From assembly GCA_041844335.1 (NCBI GenBank), contig JBGZAX010000054.1:1-22149 (forward strand): 22,149 bases of DNA, written 5' to 3'. This DNA comes from CAUUFM01 sp041844335 (GTDB lineage: Bacteria; Bacillota; Clostridia; Lachnospirales; Lachnospiraceae). The position numbers and the translations under genes were made by a program. Positions 8,489 through 16,847 of the stretch are shown in pieces; position 1 is the stretch's first letter, and each line of letters starts with the position of its first letter. Below the pieces are notes generated by a model. It did not search any database. It worked only from the letters and a program-made list of their open reading frames with translations, and had not been told where the DNA came from.

Positions 8489-10783
8489 ATGGATATTTTA
8501 ATAAAAAAAAGAGACGGCAGATATGAGTCTCTGTGTGTTGAAAAAACAAAAAAAATGGTGGCACTTGCTTGTGAGGGTATACCCTCCTGTAATCCGATAG
8601 AGCTTGAGCTTGATTCAAAAATTCAGTTCAAAGACGGAATGAGTACAAAGGACATTCAAAGAGTCTTAATTAGAACTGCTATTGAAAAGGTGATTGTAAA
8701 GGAACTTGATGAAAACGGAAACACCGTTAATAAGATGAACAGTGACTGGCAATATGTGGCTGCAAGACTGTTTTTATTCGACCTTTATAAGGAGGCTGCA
8801 ATCAGCAGAAGATACAAGCAGTTCGGCTATGGGAGCTTCGAGGAACTGATATTGAAATTAGTTGAGGAAAGGTCCTATGACAGCTTTTTTATTGAAAAAT
8901 ATACAAAAGAAGAAAGGCTTGAACTATCGTCTTATATAAAGCCGGAGAGAGATTTTTTATTTAACTATGAGGGAATAAAGTTATTATTTGACAGATACTT
9001 GATACACGGAAATAATAAAATGGCATTGGAGCTTCCGCAGGAACGCTTTATGGCGATTGCCATGCATCTTGCATCAGCGGAAAAAGAGGAGCTTAGATTA
9101 GAGTTTGCAAAAAAATTCTATGATTTGCTAAGTCAGCTTAAAATGACGGTAGCCACTCCCACATTGGCAAATGCCGCTACACCTTTTCATCAGCTGTCAA
9201 GCTGTTTTATAAGTGTTGCAGGTGATAATTTGTGGTCTATATATGATGTTAATTCAAAGTTTTCAAGGGTATCAAAGCACGGTGGAGCTTTGGGAATATA
9301 TATGGGTAAGATAAGAGCCTTAAATAGTGACATAAGAGGCTATAAAAATGCTTCAGGCGGCGTGGTTCCGTGGGCAAGGCTTTATAATGATACGGCGGTG
9401 GCTGTGGATCAGCTTGGAAAAAGAAAGGGCGGCGCAGCTTTGACCCTTGATATCTGGCATAAGGATATGTATGAGTTTGTGGAGCTTAGAACAAATAATG
9501 GAGATGACAGAAGAAAGGCTCACGATATTTTCCCGTCCGTAAGTATTCCGGATATCTTTATGGAAAGACTGATAGAAAGAAAGGATTTTTCGCTTTTTGA
9601 TCCGCACGAGGTGGAAAATGTCATGGGCTTTGCACTTGAGGATTATTATGATTCGTGTGAAAAAAAGGAGTTTACGGAGAGATATTTATTGTGTGAAAAT
9701 AGCGAAAAACTCGGTAAAATAACGATTCCTGCACTTGATATAATGAAACGAATAATGAAAAGTGCGGTGGAAACCGGAACCCCCTTTATATTCTTCAGAG
9801 ATACCGTAAACAGACTGAATGCCAATAGTCACAGAGGAATGATTTATTCATCAAATCTTTGTCATGAGATAGCTCAGAATATGAGCGAAACGACTTATAT
9901 AAATGAAGAAATAAAAGAAAATGACGGAAATATCAATATTTCTCTAAATATGAATGCAGGAGATATGGTGACATGCAATTTAAATTCAATAAATTTAGGA
10001 AAGACTTCGTTTGAGGAGCTTAAGGATAATATTCCTTTACAGATAAGAATGCTTGATAATGTAATCACATTAAATCAGTTTCCTGTACCCGAGGCTGAAA
10101 TCACCTCGAATAAGTATCGTGCAATAGGACTGGGAGTGAGCGGATATCATCATTATTTGGCAAAAAATAAAATAGCTTGGGAGAGCGAGGAGCATATAGC
10201 AGAGGCTGACAGAGTGTTTGAAGAGATATCCTATAACGCAATAAAGGCGTCGATGCAGCTTGCCAGGGAAAAAGGAGCATATAAGGAATTTATCGGTTCC
10301 AAGTGGCATACAGGAGAATATTTTGATGAGCACGGCTATACGAACCCTAAATGGCAGGAATTAAAGCGTGACGTTATGAAATACGGCATAAGAAACGGGT
10401 ATTTAATGGCGGTGGCGCCGACCGGCAGTACATCAAACATAGCAAACACCACCGCCGGGATAGATCCTATTTTTAAGAAATTTTTTGTGGAAGAAAAAAA
10501 GGGGAGCTTTACTCCCAAGACCGCTCCTGATTTAAATAACGAAACATTTTGGTATTATAAGGAGGCTCATACAATAGATCAATTATGGTCGATCAAAGCC
10601 TGCGCCGTAAGGCAAAGACATATTGATCAGGCACAGTCATTTAACCTTTATATTACTCCACAGATGAGGGCTGTTGACATCTTAAATCTTTATATTGAGG
10701 CTTATAAGCAGGGAATAAAGACGATTTATTATATTAGGAACATGTCGCTTGAAATGGACGAGTGCACAAGCTGCTCAAGCTGA
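8489..10783 (+). CDS. nrdA: Ribonucleoside-diphosphate reductase, class I large (alpha) subunit
   Basis: A 764-residue enzyme that reduces ribonucleotides to deoxyribonucleotides. An ATP-cone allosteric domain (about residues 1-100, beginning ILIKKRDGRYESL) precedes the barrel. Catalytic residues are visible: redox pair Cys239 (SSCFIS) and Cys496 (VTCNLNS), thiyl Cys458 in SSNLCHEI with Asn456 and Glu460, radical-transfer tyrosines 747-748 (TIYYIRN), and the C-terminal thioredoxin-exposed pair Cys759/Cys762 (ECTSCSS). The ribosome binding site AAAGGA is six bases ahead of ATG. The terminal CxxC-type tail and YY pair show a class I enzyme that needs a NrdB partner. That partner is encoded about 4.9 kb downstream. 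A nitroreductase follows within 22 bases. Confidence 0.96.
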   Translation: MDILIKKRDGRYESLCVEKTKKMVALACEGIPSCNPIELELDSKIQFKDGMSTKDIQRVLIRTAIEKVIVKELDENGNTVNKMNSDWQYVAARLFLFDLYKEAAISRRYKQFGYGSFEELILKLVEERSYDSFFIEKYTKEERLELSSYIKPERDFLFNYEGIKLLFDRYLIHGNNKMALELPQERFMAIAMHLASAEKEELRLEFAKKFYDLLSQLKMTVATPTLANAATPFHQLSSCFISVAGDNLWSIYDVNSKFSRVSKHGGALGIYMGKIRALNSDIRGYKNASGGVVPWARLYNDTAVAVDQLGKRKGGAALTLDIWHKDMYEFVELRTNNGDDRRKAHDIFPSVSIPDIFMERLIERKDFSLFDPHEVENVMGFALEDYYDSCEKKEFTERYLLCENSEKLGKITIPALDIMKRIMKSAVETGTPFIFFRDTVNRLNANSHRGMIYSSNLCHEIAQNMSETTYINEEIKENDGNINISLNMNAGDMVTCNLNSINLGKTSFEELKDNIPLQIRMLDNVITLNQFPVPEAEITSNKYRAIGLGVSGYHHYLAKNKIAWESEEHIAEADRVFEEISYNAIKASMQLAREKGAYKEFIGSKWHTGEYFDEHGYTNPKWQELKRDVMKYGIRNGYLMAVAPTGSTSNIANTTAGIDPIFKKFFVEEKKGSFTPKTAPDLNNETFWYYKEAHTIDQLWSIKACAVRQRHIDQAQSFNLYITPQMRAVDILNLYIEAYKQGIKTIYYIRNMSLEMDECTSCSS

Positions 10784-10804
10784 TTATTTTACGGGAGATT
10801 GAAA

Positions 10805-11317
10805 ATGGAATTTTTAAAAGTGATTAAAGAGCGTTATTCTTGTAAAAAATATGATGGTAGAAGCGTGGAGAGAGAAAAACTTAATGCTATATTGAATGCC
10901 GGAAGACTTGCGCCTACCGCAAAAAACCTTCAGGAGCAAAGAATTTATGTAATTGAGGGAGATGAAAATCTAAAAAAGGTGGACAGCATTACACCATGTC
11001 GTTATAATGCCGGCACCTGTCTTTTAGTGGCGTTCAATAAAGACACCGTATTTACTTATCCAAATTCGGACAGAAATTCAGGAATAGAGGATGCTACGAT
11101 TGTTGCGACACATATGATATTGGCGGCTGCCAATGAGGGCGTTAATAGCTGTTGGGTAAATTGTTTAGACATTGATAAGGCAAAGGAGTTATTCAATTTA
11201 CCTGATAACGAAGAGGTACTTATGATAATGGATTTAGGCTATGCCGCCGCAGATGCTGAAATGAACCCCAATCATAATAAGAGAAAGGACTTAAAAGAAA
11301 CAGTAGTTTATTTATAG
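10805..11317 (+). CDS. Nitroreductase-family FMN oxidoreductase
   Basis: A 170-residue flavoprotein of the nitroreductase fold, probably a dimeric NAD(P)H-dependent FMN enzyme. The N-terminal ERYSCKKYDGRSV and GRLAPTAKNLQEQRIYVI correspond to the FMN phosphate- and ring-binding segments (usually RRSxRxF and APSAxNxQP). The C-terminal MDLGYAAADAEMNPNHNKRKDL is also typical. ATG 10805 follows GGGAG (10793-10797) by seven bases; an in-frame TTG at 10799 is too close to that site. It lies just after nrdA and is likely co-transcribed. The physiological substrate is unknown, and a role as flavin reductase for the reductase system is only a guess. Confidence 0.9.
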   Translation: MEFLKVIKERYSCKKYDGRSVEREKLNAILNAGRLAPTAKNLQEQRIYVIEGDENLKKVDSITPCRYNAGTCLLVAFNKDTVFTYPNSDRNSGIEDATIVATHMILAAANEGVNSCWVNCLDIDKAKELFNLPDNEEVLMIMDLGYAAADAEMNPNHNKRKDLKETVVYL

Positions 11318-11571
11318 TATAATTGCATCATTTTATGCGGAACGGATTTTGGAAAATGAAATTTGTTTTGGCAGTTTCTCCGGAGATGAATATGGTGAAA
11401 AGCACTTGAAAAGTCGGACATAAAAGTGTAAGATATATGTGAAAAAATCAGCTCACAGAGTGGATAATCAAGTATTGTTATATTTGTGTTTCGAATCTGT
11501 AATTGATAGGAAACAGCATAAAGACTGTAAGACACTTACACGATGTATTTTATTTGGAAAGGGAGATGGAC
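11318..11571. other. Gap between nitroreductase and ferritin with a possible gene scrap
   Basis: About 250 bases with no intact gene. A start-less frame just after the nitroreductase stop (ending in TAA near 11421) reads FYAERILENEIC then FGSFSGDEYGEKHLKSRT, a composition more like protein than random AT-rich DNA. It may be the tail of a decayed gene, but I cannot name the family. A possible ferritin promoter lies further right. Confidence 0.35.
11475..11504 (+). promoter_or_regulatory. Possible ferritin promoter
   Basis: TTGTTA (11475-11480), an 18-base spacer and TGTAAT (11499-11504), about 67 bases before the ferritin ATG. Both hexamers deviate from consensus. Confidence 0.3.
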
Positions 11572-12084
11572 ATGTTAGATAAAAAAGTTGCTAAGTTAAT
11601 TAATGAGCAGGTTAATAAGGAGCTATATTCGGCGTATCTTTATCTTGATTTTGCCAATTATTATCATGATATGGGCTTGGACGGCTTTGCCAACTATTTT
11701 GACATTCAGGCTCAGGAGGAAAGAGATCATGCTATGCTGATGCGAACATACCTGTTTAATAATGGAGAAAAATGCAAATTTTTGGATATTGCAAAGCCTG
11801 ACAAGGAGTATAGAAAGGTTGATGACGCCCTACATTTTGCACTTGAGCATGAGATGTATGTGACTGCTCTTATAAATAAAATTTATAAGGCGGCTAAGGA
11901 GGTAGATGATTTTCGCACAATGCAGTTTTTTGACTGGTTCGTAAAAGAACAGGGTGAAGAAGAAAAGAATGCTGATGATTTAATTAAAAAGTATGATTTA
12001 TACGGAAGTGATCCCAAGGGTCTTTATGCTCTGAATCAAGAGCTGCTTGCAAGGGTCTATGTAGCACCGTCACTGACGATATAA
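11572..12084 (+). CDS. ftnA: Ferritin (FtnA-type, iron storage)
   Basis: A 171-codon frame giving a 170-residue four-helix protein starting MLDKKVAKLINEQ. ATG 11572 has AAGGGAG ending six bases upstream; the frame runs further up to 11503 but without a site. The ferroxidase residues sit at the same positions as in E. coli FtnA: Glu17, Glu50 and His53 (QEERDH), Glu94, Gln127 and Glu130 (KEQGEEE). It should therefore oxidise Fe(II) and store it as mineral in a 24-subunit shell. There is no heme-binding methionine evidence for a bacterioferritin. Together with FeoAB and the metal-dependent ribonucleotide reductase it gives this region an iron theme. Confidence 0.95.
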   Translation: MLDKKVAKLINEQVNKELYSAYLYLDFANYYHDMGLDGFANYFDIQAQEERDHAMLMRTYLFNNGEKCKFLDIAKPDKEYRKVDDALHFALEHEMYVTALINKIYKAAKEVDDFRTMQFFDWFVKEQGEEEKNADDLIKKYDLYGSDPKGLYALNQELLARVYVAPSLTI

Positions 12085-12160
12085 TGTTAGAGCTTAACGA
12101 AAGATATAAGCTTTGAAGATCTTGAATTTATTATTTCCAATGAGGAGTATTGTTAAATAA

Positions 12161-13411
12161 ATGGAGAATCAAAATACCGGAACGAAATTAGAAGCTATTA
12201 TCTTAGCCGGCAAGATTTTAATAGAGGCTGGAGCTGAAATATACAGGGTAGAGGATACTATGTCGTATATGGCTGAATCGATCGGATTAAAACATTTTCG
12301 TTCTTATGTCACCAATAAGGGAATTATTGTTTCCATTATAAATGATAACGGGTTTGGAGAAACGCAGGCTGTTTCTTCAAAGCAAATGGCATTTCAATTA
12401 TTGAAGCTTGAGGCGGTAAATCAGCTTTCAAGGGAGCTTGCTGCTCAAAAAGGCGAGGAAATAGACATACGTGATGTAATAGAAAAGTTGAATCAGATAG
12501 ATAAGATCAGGGGTTATAGAATAAGATGGCAGCTGCTTTCTTCATTTCTTGGAGCCGGAGGTTTTTCATTGGCTCTCGGCAGCGGATTTGCCGATTCCAT
12601 TATAGCTGCAGTTGCAGGGCTTTTGCTCGGGCTTGTGATGTCGCTTTTAAAACGCTACATAAAGACAAGCTTTTTAAGAACAATAATCTCAAGCTGTATG
12701 GTAACTTTATTTATTGACATAATTTTTATGCTGGGAATTGGAGAATATAGAAGCATTATAATCCTCGGAGCTATGATGGTTCTCATACCGGGAGCTGTAT
12801 TTGTAAACTCTGTAAGAGAATTTTGTCAAAACAATTTTTATACGGGGATATCTCTACTTATGATAGCATTGCTGGAGTGTATATCAATATCCGTGGGAGT
12901 TGCAGTAGCCACCGGAATTTTACCGTTTTCAAAAAATTTGAGTCCGAATTTATTTACAATAAACAACCTTTCTGTTTTAAGAATTGTAATTTGCAGTATA
13001 GGTTCAGGTTTCGGAACAATCGGATTTTCCATACTGTTTAATGCGCCTAAAAAGCATATTGTGGATATCGGAATAATGGGAACTGTCACTTGGTTCATAT
13101 ATCTGTTTGTATTAAAAGCTTTTGATTTAGAGCCGCTGGCAATATTTTTACCCGGCTTATTTGTGGCGTTTGCATCAAAGGTGCTGTCGGTCAAAAGAAA
13201 ATGTCCGATGACAATATTTTTATACACCAGCCTGTTTCCATTAATTCCGGGACTCAGCTTTTATAGAGCCACCTATTATTTTATTGTCGGCAAATCTGAA
13301 TTAACTCTATCATTTATGAGGACCTGCTTTGTATCGGCATTTGTGATAGCTGTCGCAATTAGTATAGTACAGCAGATGCCCAGACAAATTAGATTCGGAG
13401 CGGCAAAATGA
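12161..13411 (+). CDS. ThrE-like threonine/serine exporter family protein (both domains fused)
   Basis: A 416-residue membrane protein. The N-terminal soluble part (LAGKILIEAGAEIYRVEDTM, about residues 15-35) is the ThrE/DUF1212 signature, followed by a string of about ten hydrophobic helices from residue 125. The second half (from about 265) corresponds to the ThrE_2/DUF3815 domain. Many Firmicutes encode the two domains as separate adjacent genes; here they are one chain, as in Corynebacterium ThrE. Members export threonine and serine or related small molecules, though most are untested. GAGGAG (12142-12147) is 13 bases from the ATG, longer than ideal, so initiation may be modest. Confidence 0.88.
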   Translation: MENQNTGTKLEAIILAGKILIEAGAEIYRVEDTMSYMAESIGLKHFRSYVTNKGIIVSIINDNGFGETQAVSSKQMAFQLLKLEAVNQLSRELAAQKGEEIDIRDVIEKLNQIDKIRGYRIRWQLLSSFLGAGGFSLALGSGFADSIIAAVAGLLLGLVMSLLKRYIKTSFLRTIISSCMVTLFIDIIFMLGIGEYRSIIILGAMMVLIPGAVFVNSVREFCQNNFYTGISLLMIALLECISISVGVAVATGILPFSKNLSPNLFTINNLSVLRIVICSIGSGFGTIGFSILFNAPKKHIVDIGIMGTVTWFIYLFVLKAFDLEPLAIFLPGLFVAFASKVLSVKRKCPMTIFLYTSLFPLIPGLSFYRATYYFIVGKSELTLSFMRTCFVSAFVIAVAISIVQQMPRQIRFGAAK

Positions 13412-13462
13412 TCATTTAAGAATCTTCGGTTTGAAAAATATGTGACAAATCTGTTCAATTGG

Positions 13463-13491
13463 TTGAAAAAAAGCTTTTTTTTTGATAGAAT
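13463..13491 (+). promoter_or_regulatory. Predicted sigma-A promoter for the ICMT-like gene
   Basis: TTGAAA (13463-13468), a 17-base spacer and TAGAAT (13486-13491) with TG one base upstream of the -10. The spacer contains an A-tract/T-tract palindrome centred on AGCT. This could also act as a weak terminator for the preceding exporter gene. Confidence 0.6.
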
Positions 13492-13546
13492 AAAAAATCC
13501 GAATATAGTTGAAATTATAATAATCAATAAGGAGCTTTTATAAAAA

Positions 13547-14077
13547 ATGAGAAAGTATAGTATCTATTTAATCGTGTTATTTGTTTTTGCAATAAGATTG
13601 GCATTTTTGAAAATTTCTAAGAGAAACGAAAAGGCTATTCTTGAAAATGGCGGAGAGGAATATGGTGCGGCTAATTCAAAAAGAATTACGATACTTCATA
13701 TCATATTCTACTTCGGTAGCCTCTTAGAGGCGGTAATAACCAAGACGGAGTTTGATCAAATTAGTTTAGTAGGCGTCGTATTTTTGACTTTTTCAATGAT
13801 TATGTTATACATAGTGGTACATTTGTTGGATGGAATATGGACGGTAAAGCTTATGATAGCTAAAAACCATAAATTCAACAATCATTGGTTGTTTGAAAAG
13901 GTGAAACATCCTAATTATTTCCTGAATATAGTGCCGGAGCTTATAGGACTGGGGCTTTTGTGTCATAGCGTGATTACAAGTATAATTGTTCTTCCTTTAT
14001 ACGCTATTGTGTTATACATCAGAATAAAAGAGGAAAACATACTGATAGAACAGGTTATAAAGCCTAATGGGGATTGA
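13547..14077 (+). CDS. Isoprenylcysteine carboxyl methyltransferase (ICMT)-family membrane protein
   Basis: A 176-residue protein with about four to five membrane helices. The C-terminal segment WLFEKVKHPNYFLNIVPELI followed by a hydrophobic helix and IRIKEENILIE is the ICMT/PEMT-like signature (HPNY, then EE/E near the end), where S-adenosylmethionine binds. In bacteria such proteins (YpbQ-like) are common and mostly uncharacterised; several lie next to polyketide synthases, but none is present here. AAGGAG (13529-13534) is 12 bases from the ATG, a loose spacing. It has its own predicted promoter. The methyl acceptor is unknown. Confidence 0.8.
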   Translation: MRKYSIYLIVLFVFAIRLAFLKISKRNEKAILENGGEEYGAANSKRITILHIIFYFGSLLEAVITKTEFDQISLVGVVFLTFSMIMLYIVVHLLDGIWTVKLMIAKNHKFNNHWLFEKVKHPNYFLNIVPELIGLGLLCHSVITSIIVLPLYAIVLYIRIKEENILIEQVIKPNGD

Positions 14078-14137
14078 TATCCGTAAAAAAGTGCGACCTA
14101 TGATTAGTGTTTAGGAAGAGAAGCATATCTACAATAA

Positions 14138-14251
14138 TTGACAGGAGAGAGGTATGTCAAGATTATACCGGGGAAGTGCATGCTATTATATAAACAGGAT
14201 GAGAAGGGTCAAGAAAATGATGTAGTGACTGTAAAGGGAGCAAATAGATAA
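14138..14251 (+). pseudogene. Short coding-like remnant between the ICMT-like gene and the phosphatase
   Basis: A 37-codon frame, directly preceded by a stop codon and beginning with TTG, reads LTGERYVKIIPGKCMLLYKQ then DEKGQENDVVTVKGANR. The composition looks like the end of a real protein. However, there is no clear ribosome binding site before the TTG, and a better-placed site (GGAGAGAGG) serves only a poor 23-codon frame at 14154. It is followed by a good terminator. I read it as the C-terminal scrap of a lost gene, or possibly a small peptide gene. The family is not recognised. Confidence 0.35.
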
Positions 14252-14256
14252 ATCGC

Positions 14257-14292
14257 AAAGGCATCTATTTTTATCAAATAGGTGTCTTTCTT
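14257..14292 (+). terminator. Rho-independent terminator before the phosphatase gene
   Basis: AAAGGCATCTATTT (14257-14270) pairs with AAATAGGTGTCTTT (14276-14289) through 14 positions, two of them G-U, around a 5-base loop. T-rich sequence follows. Confidence 0.7.
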
Positions 14293-14371
14293 TATATTAA
14301 TTAACAGCTGCAAACAAATTTCATAAAGGGTTTATAAAATAATGCCGATATAAGACAAAAGGAGCTTAAAA

Positions 14372-14845
14372 ATGAAAAAAATACTATTTGTGTGTCTGGG
14401 TAACATTTGCAGATCAACTATGGCGGAGGGATTATTACGATACTACTTGAAAAAAGATGCTATAAATGACGTATATGTGGAATCTGCAGGAACAAGTACC
14501 TATGAAATAGGCAATCCTGTGCATAAAGGTACCATGGAGTGCCTTAAGGAGCATGGAATAGATCCGAATATTTATCTTCGGGGAAAGAGAGCAAGACAAA
14601 TAAAAATGTCGGATTTAAATGATTTTGATGTTATAATCGGAATGGATAAGCAAAATATTTTAGACATGAAGAAATATTTCGGAGAAAAAGCGGATAATAA
14701 ACTGAGACTTTTAAATAGTTTTTCAGGTGAAGATAGGGATGTGGCTGACCCTTGGTATACACACGATTTTCAAGCTACATATAATGATTTGATAAATGGT
14801 ATAAATGTTATAGTTGACAGGCTTAAAAATGATGCAGACCTATAA
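14372..14845 (+). CDS. Low-molecular-weight protein tyrosine phosphatase
   Basis: A 157-residue cytosolic phosphatase. The P-loop VCLGNICRS holds the nucleophile Cys8 and Arg14/Ser15 (CX5R-S), and the general acid is Asp126 in VADPWYT. The length is typical. AAAGGAGC lies nine bases upstream of the ATG. Bacterial members either regulate capsule or exopolysaccharide tyrosine kinases or act as arginine phosphatases. No kinase or polysaccharide cluster is nearby, and an arginine-phosphatase role (YwlE-like) cannot be judged from this sequence alone. It is followed after 22 bases by the GDPD gene and is probably in one operon with it. Confidence 0.93.
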   Translation: MKKILFVCLGNICRSTMAEGLLRYYLKKDAINDVYVESAGTSTYEIGNPVHKGTMECLKEHGIDPNIYLRGKRARQIKMSDLNDFDVIIGMDKQNILDMKKYFGEKADNKLRLLNSFSGEDRDVADPWYTHDFQATYNDLINGINVIVDRLKNDADL

Positions 14846-14867
14846 AATTAATGTAAGGAGAACCGAA

Positions 14868-15629
14868 ATGTCCAGTAAAAGACCTTATGTTTGGGCACAC
14901 CGCGGAGCCAGCGGATATTGTCCGGAAAATACTATGGCGGCTTTTGAAAAGGCTATAGAAATGAGGGCTGACGGAATAGAGCTTGATATACAGGAGACTA
15001 AGGACGGGGAAATAGTCATTTGTCATGATGAAAAGATAAACAGAACCTCTAATGGAAAAGGATTGATAAAGGATTTTACCTTGACGCAGCTTAGAGAGTT
15101 TGATTTTTCAAAGGGTAAAATGCAAAAAGGCTTTGAGGGAGCCAAAATTCCTACAATGAAAGAGGTCTTTGAGCTGATAAAGCCGACGAATCTTACCATA
15201 AATATTGAACTTAAGACGGGTGTCATTTTTTATAAGGGCTTGGAAGAGAAGATAATAAAAATGACCGAAGAGTACGGCTTTATGGACAGGGTCATTTTTT
15301 CATCCTTTAATCATTATTCCGTCAAAAAAATAAAGGAATTAAGGCCTGAAGCAAAATGCGGATTTTTATATATGGACGGGACAATTGATATGCCGACATA
15401 CTGCAAGGATCACAGGATAGATGCACTTCATCCTGCTTTTTATAATATGCAATATGACGGATTTTTAGAAAATTGTGCAAAAAACGGCATAGAACTTAAT
15501 GTATGGACAATTAATGAAGAGGATCGGATACTCAGATGCATAAAATCAGGGGTAAATGCTATGATAACCAATTACCCTGACAAGGTTTTCGGCATAATTC
15601 AAAAAATCAACGGCGGTGCAGATGGCTGA
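14868..15629 (+). CDS. Glycerophosphodiester phosphodiesterase
   Basis: A 253-residue TIM-barrel enzyme that hydrolyses glycerophosphodiesters from phospholipid turnover to glycerol 3-phosphate and an alcohol. ATG 14868 has AAGGAG seven bases ahead; the frame extends to 14814 inside the phosphatase gene, but that start has no site. Catalytic and metal residues are all present: His11-Arg12 (AHRGASGYCPENT), Glu38 and Asp40 (GIELDIQ), His53 (ICHDE), Glu near residue 111 (NIELKTG) and the C-terminal VWTINEED. There is no signal peptide, so it is cytosolic. A second, catalytically degenerate relative is encoded at 20776. Confidence 0.93.
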   Translation: MSSKRPYVWAHRGASGYCPENTMAAFEKAIEMRADGIELDIQETKDGEIVICHDEKINRTSNGKGLIKDFTLTQLREFDFSKGKMQKGFEGAKIPTMKEVFELIKPTNLTINIELKTGVIFYKGLEEKIIKMTEEYGFMDRVIFSSFNHYSVKKIKELRPEAKCGFLYMDGTIDMPTYCKDHRIDALHPAFYNMQYDGFLENCAKNGIELNVWTINEEDRILRCIKSGVNAMITNYPDKVFGIIQKINGGADG

Positions 15630-15634
15630 AAAAG

Positions 15635-15664
15635 TTGACAGGGTTTATAGATTTGATTTAGTAT
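15635..15664 (+). promoter_or_regulatory. Possible nrdB promoter
   Basis: A consensus TTGACA (15635-15640), an 18-base spacer and TAGTAT (15659-15664), 32 bases before the nrdB ATG. The -10 is weak. A better hexamer, TATAAA (15662-15667), would have a 21-base spacer. Confidence 0.4.
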
Positions 15665-15695
15665 AAATAAGTAAATTAATGGAATAGGAGAAATT

Positions 15696-16739
15696 ATGGG
15701 AAATCAGGCAATAGATAAAAAGAAAATTTTTAACGAGTTCGGACTTAGGGGTACGCAAAATATGATTGGCGGCAATACGACAAATCTTCGTGAATGGAAT
15801 CGAATAAAGTATGATTGGGCAAATCTGATGTACAGAACTATGCTTAATAATTTTTGGATACCGGAGGAGATATCGCTTGGAGAGGATATAAAGCAGTTTC
15901 CATATCTTACAAAGGGAGAGAGGAACGCTTTTGACAAAATAATATCATTTCTTAATTTCCTTGATTCGATTCAATGCGAAAATCTTCCTAATCTGGCAAG
16001 ATATATAACAGCTGCAGAGGTTGCATCTCTGCTTAATATTCAGGCATTTCAGGAGGAAATACACGCACAAAGCTATTCATACATTTTGGACACTGTGACA
16101 AATCCTGTTACGAGAGACTCCATTTATGATGCATGGAGAGATGATGAGGTTCTGCTTGAAAGAAATCGTTTTATTGCGGAAATCTACCAGAGATTTTCAG
16201 ATGAGCCTAATATGGAGAACTTAATCAGATGTATTACTGCGAACTACATATTGGAGGGAATATATTTTTACAGCGGTTTCAGTTTTTTTTATACTCTTGC
16301 AAGACAAGGTAAAATGACTGCCACAAGCACAATTTTTAAGTATATAAATCGTGATGAAATAACACATCTCGTGCTTTTTCAAAATATCGTCAGAGAGCTG
16401 ATGAAGGAAAATAAGGAACTGTTTACTGATGAAATAAAAGAAGAGATGAGGGAGATGATAAGAATAGGAACTCTTAATGAGATTAAGTGGGGACAATATG
16501 TGACAAACAATGAGATCTTGGGTATAAACAATGATTTAATTGATAAATATATAAAATATTTGTCCAATCTTCGCCTGAAAGCTATAGGGCTTGAGCCTTG
16601 GTATCCGGAAATTTCTGAAAATCCTATGGCTTGGATAGAGAGCTTTTCGAATCTCAATGACACAAAGACGGACTTTTTTGAGGCGAAGGTGACTAATTAC
16701 ACAAAGGCTGCGGCATTTGATTTTGACAGTCTGGTCTGA
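15696..16739 (+). CDS. nrdB: Ribonucleoside-diphosphate reductase, class I small (beta) subunit
   Basis: A 347-residue helical protein that houses the dimetal centre and tyrosyl radical used by NrdA. By alignment to E. coli NrdB the metal ligands are Asp90 (FLDSIQ), Glu120 and His123 (FQEEIHAQSY), Glu187 (LEGIYFY), and Glu221 and His224 (RDEITH). The radical tyrosine is Tyr127. All are intact, so this is a conventional tyrosyl-radical enzyme rather than a radical-free variant. The ribosome binding site is AATAGGAG. No nrdI is present in the window, which makes a diiron cofactor more likely than a manganese one. The gene is separated from nrdA by six genes. Confidence 0.95.
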   Translation: MGNQAIDKKKIFNEFGLRGTQNMIGGNTTNLREWNRIKYDWANLMYRTMLNNFWIPEEISLGEDIKQFPYLTKGERNAFDKIISFLNFLDSIQCENLPNLARYITAAEVASLLNIQAFQEEIHAQSYSYILDTVTNPVTRDSIYDAWRDDEVLLERNRFIAEIYQRFSDEPNMENLIRCITANYILEGIYFYSGFSFFYTLARQGKMTATSTIFKYINRDEITHLVLFQNIVRELMKENKELFTDEIKEEMREMIRIGTLNEIKWGQYVTNNEILGINNDLIDKYIKYLSNLRLKAIGLEPWYPEISENPMAWIESFSNLNDTKTDFFEAKVTNYTKAAAFDFDSLV

Positions 16740-16847
16740 TTTTTAAACTTAGATTTGCCACAAACATACCCTAGTTAAAATAAGACTTTTTATTGCTTTT
16801 AATGTATATTTTAAAACATGAAAAGTAGAATAGGGAGAAAATTGCAT

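Noticed and set aside
12088..12155. Short frame before the exporter gene (KDISFEDLEFIISNEEYC) as a leader peptide
   Set aside because: It has no start codon after the preceding in-frame stop. It is probably chance or a scrap.
13469..13485. A-tract/T-tract palindrome read as a strong terminator of the exporter gene
   Set aside because: The stem would be nearly all A-T pairs and so weak, and it coincides with the 17-base spacer of a good extended -10 promoter, which explains it better.
16221..16496. Minus-strand open frames inside nrdB and other genes
   Set aside because: They are shadows of well-supported + strand genes, with no ribosome binding site and no family motifs.
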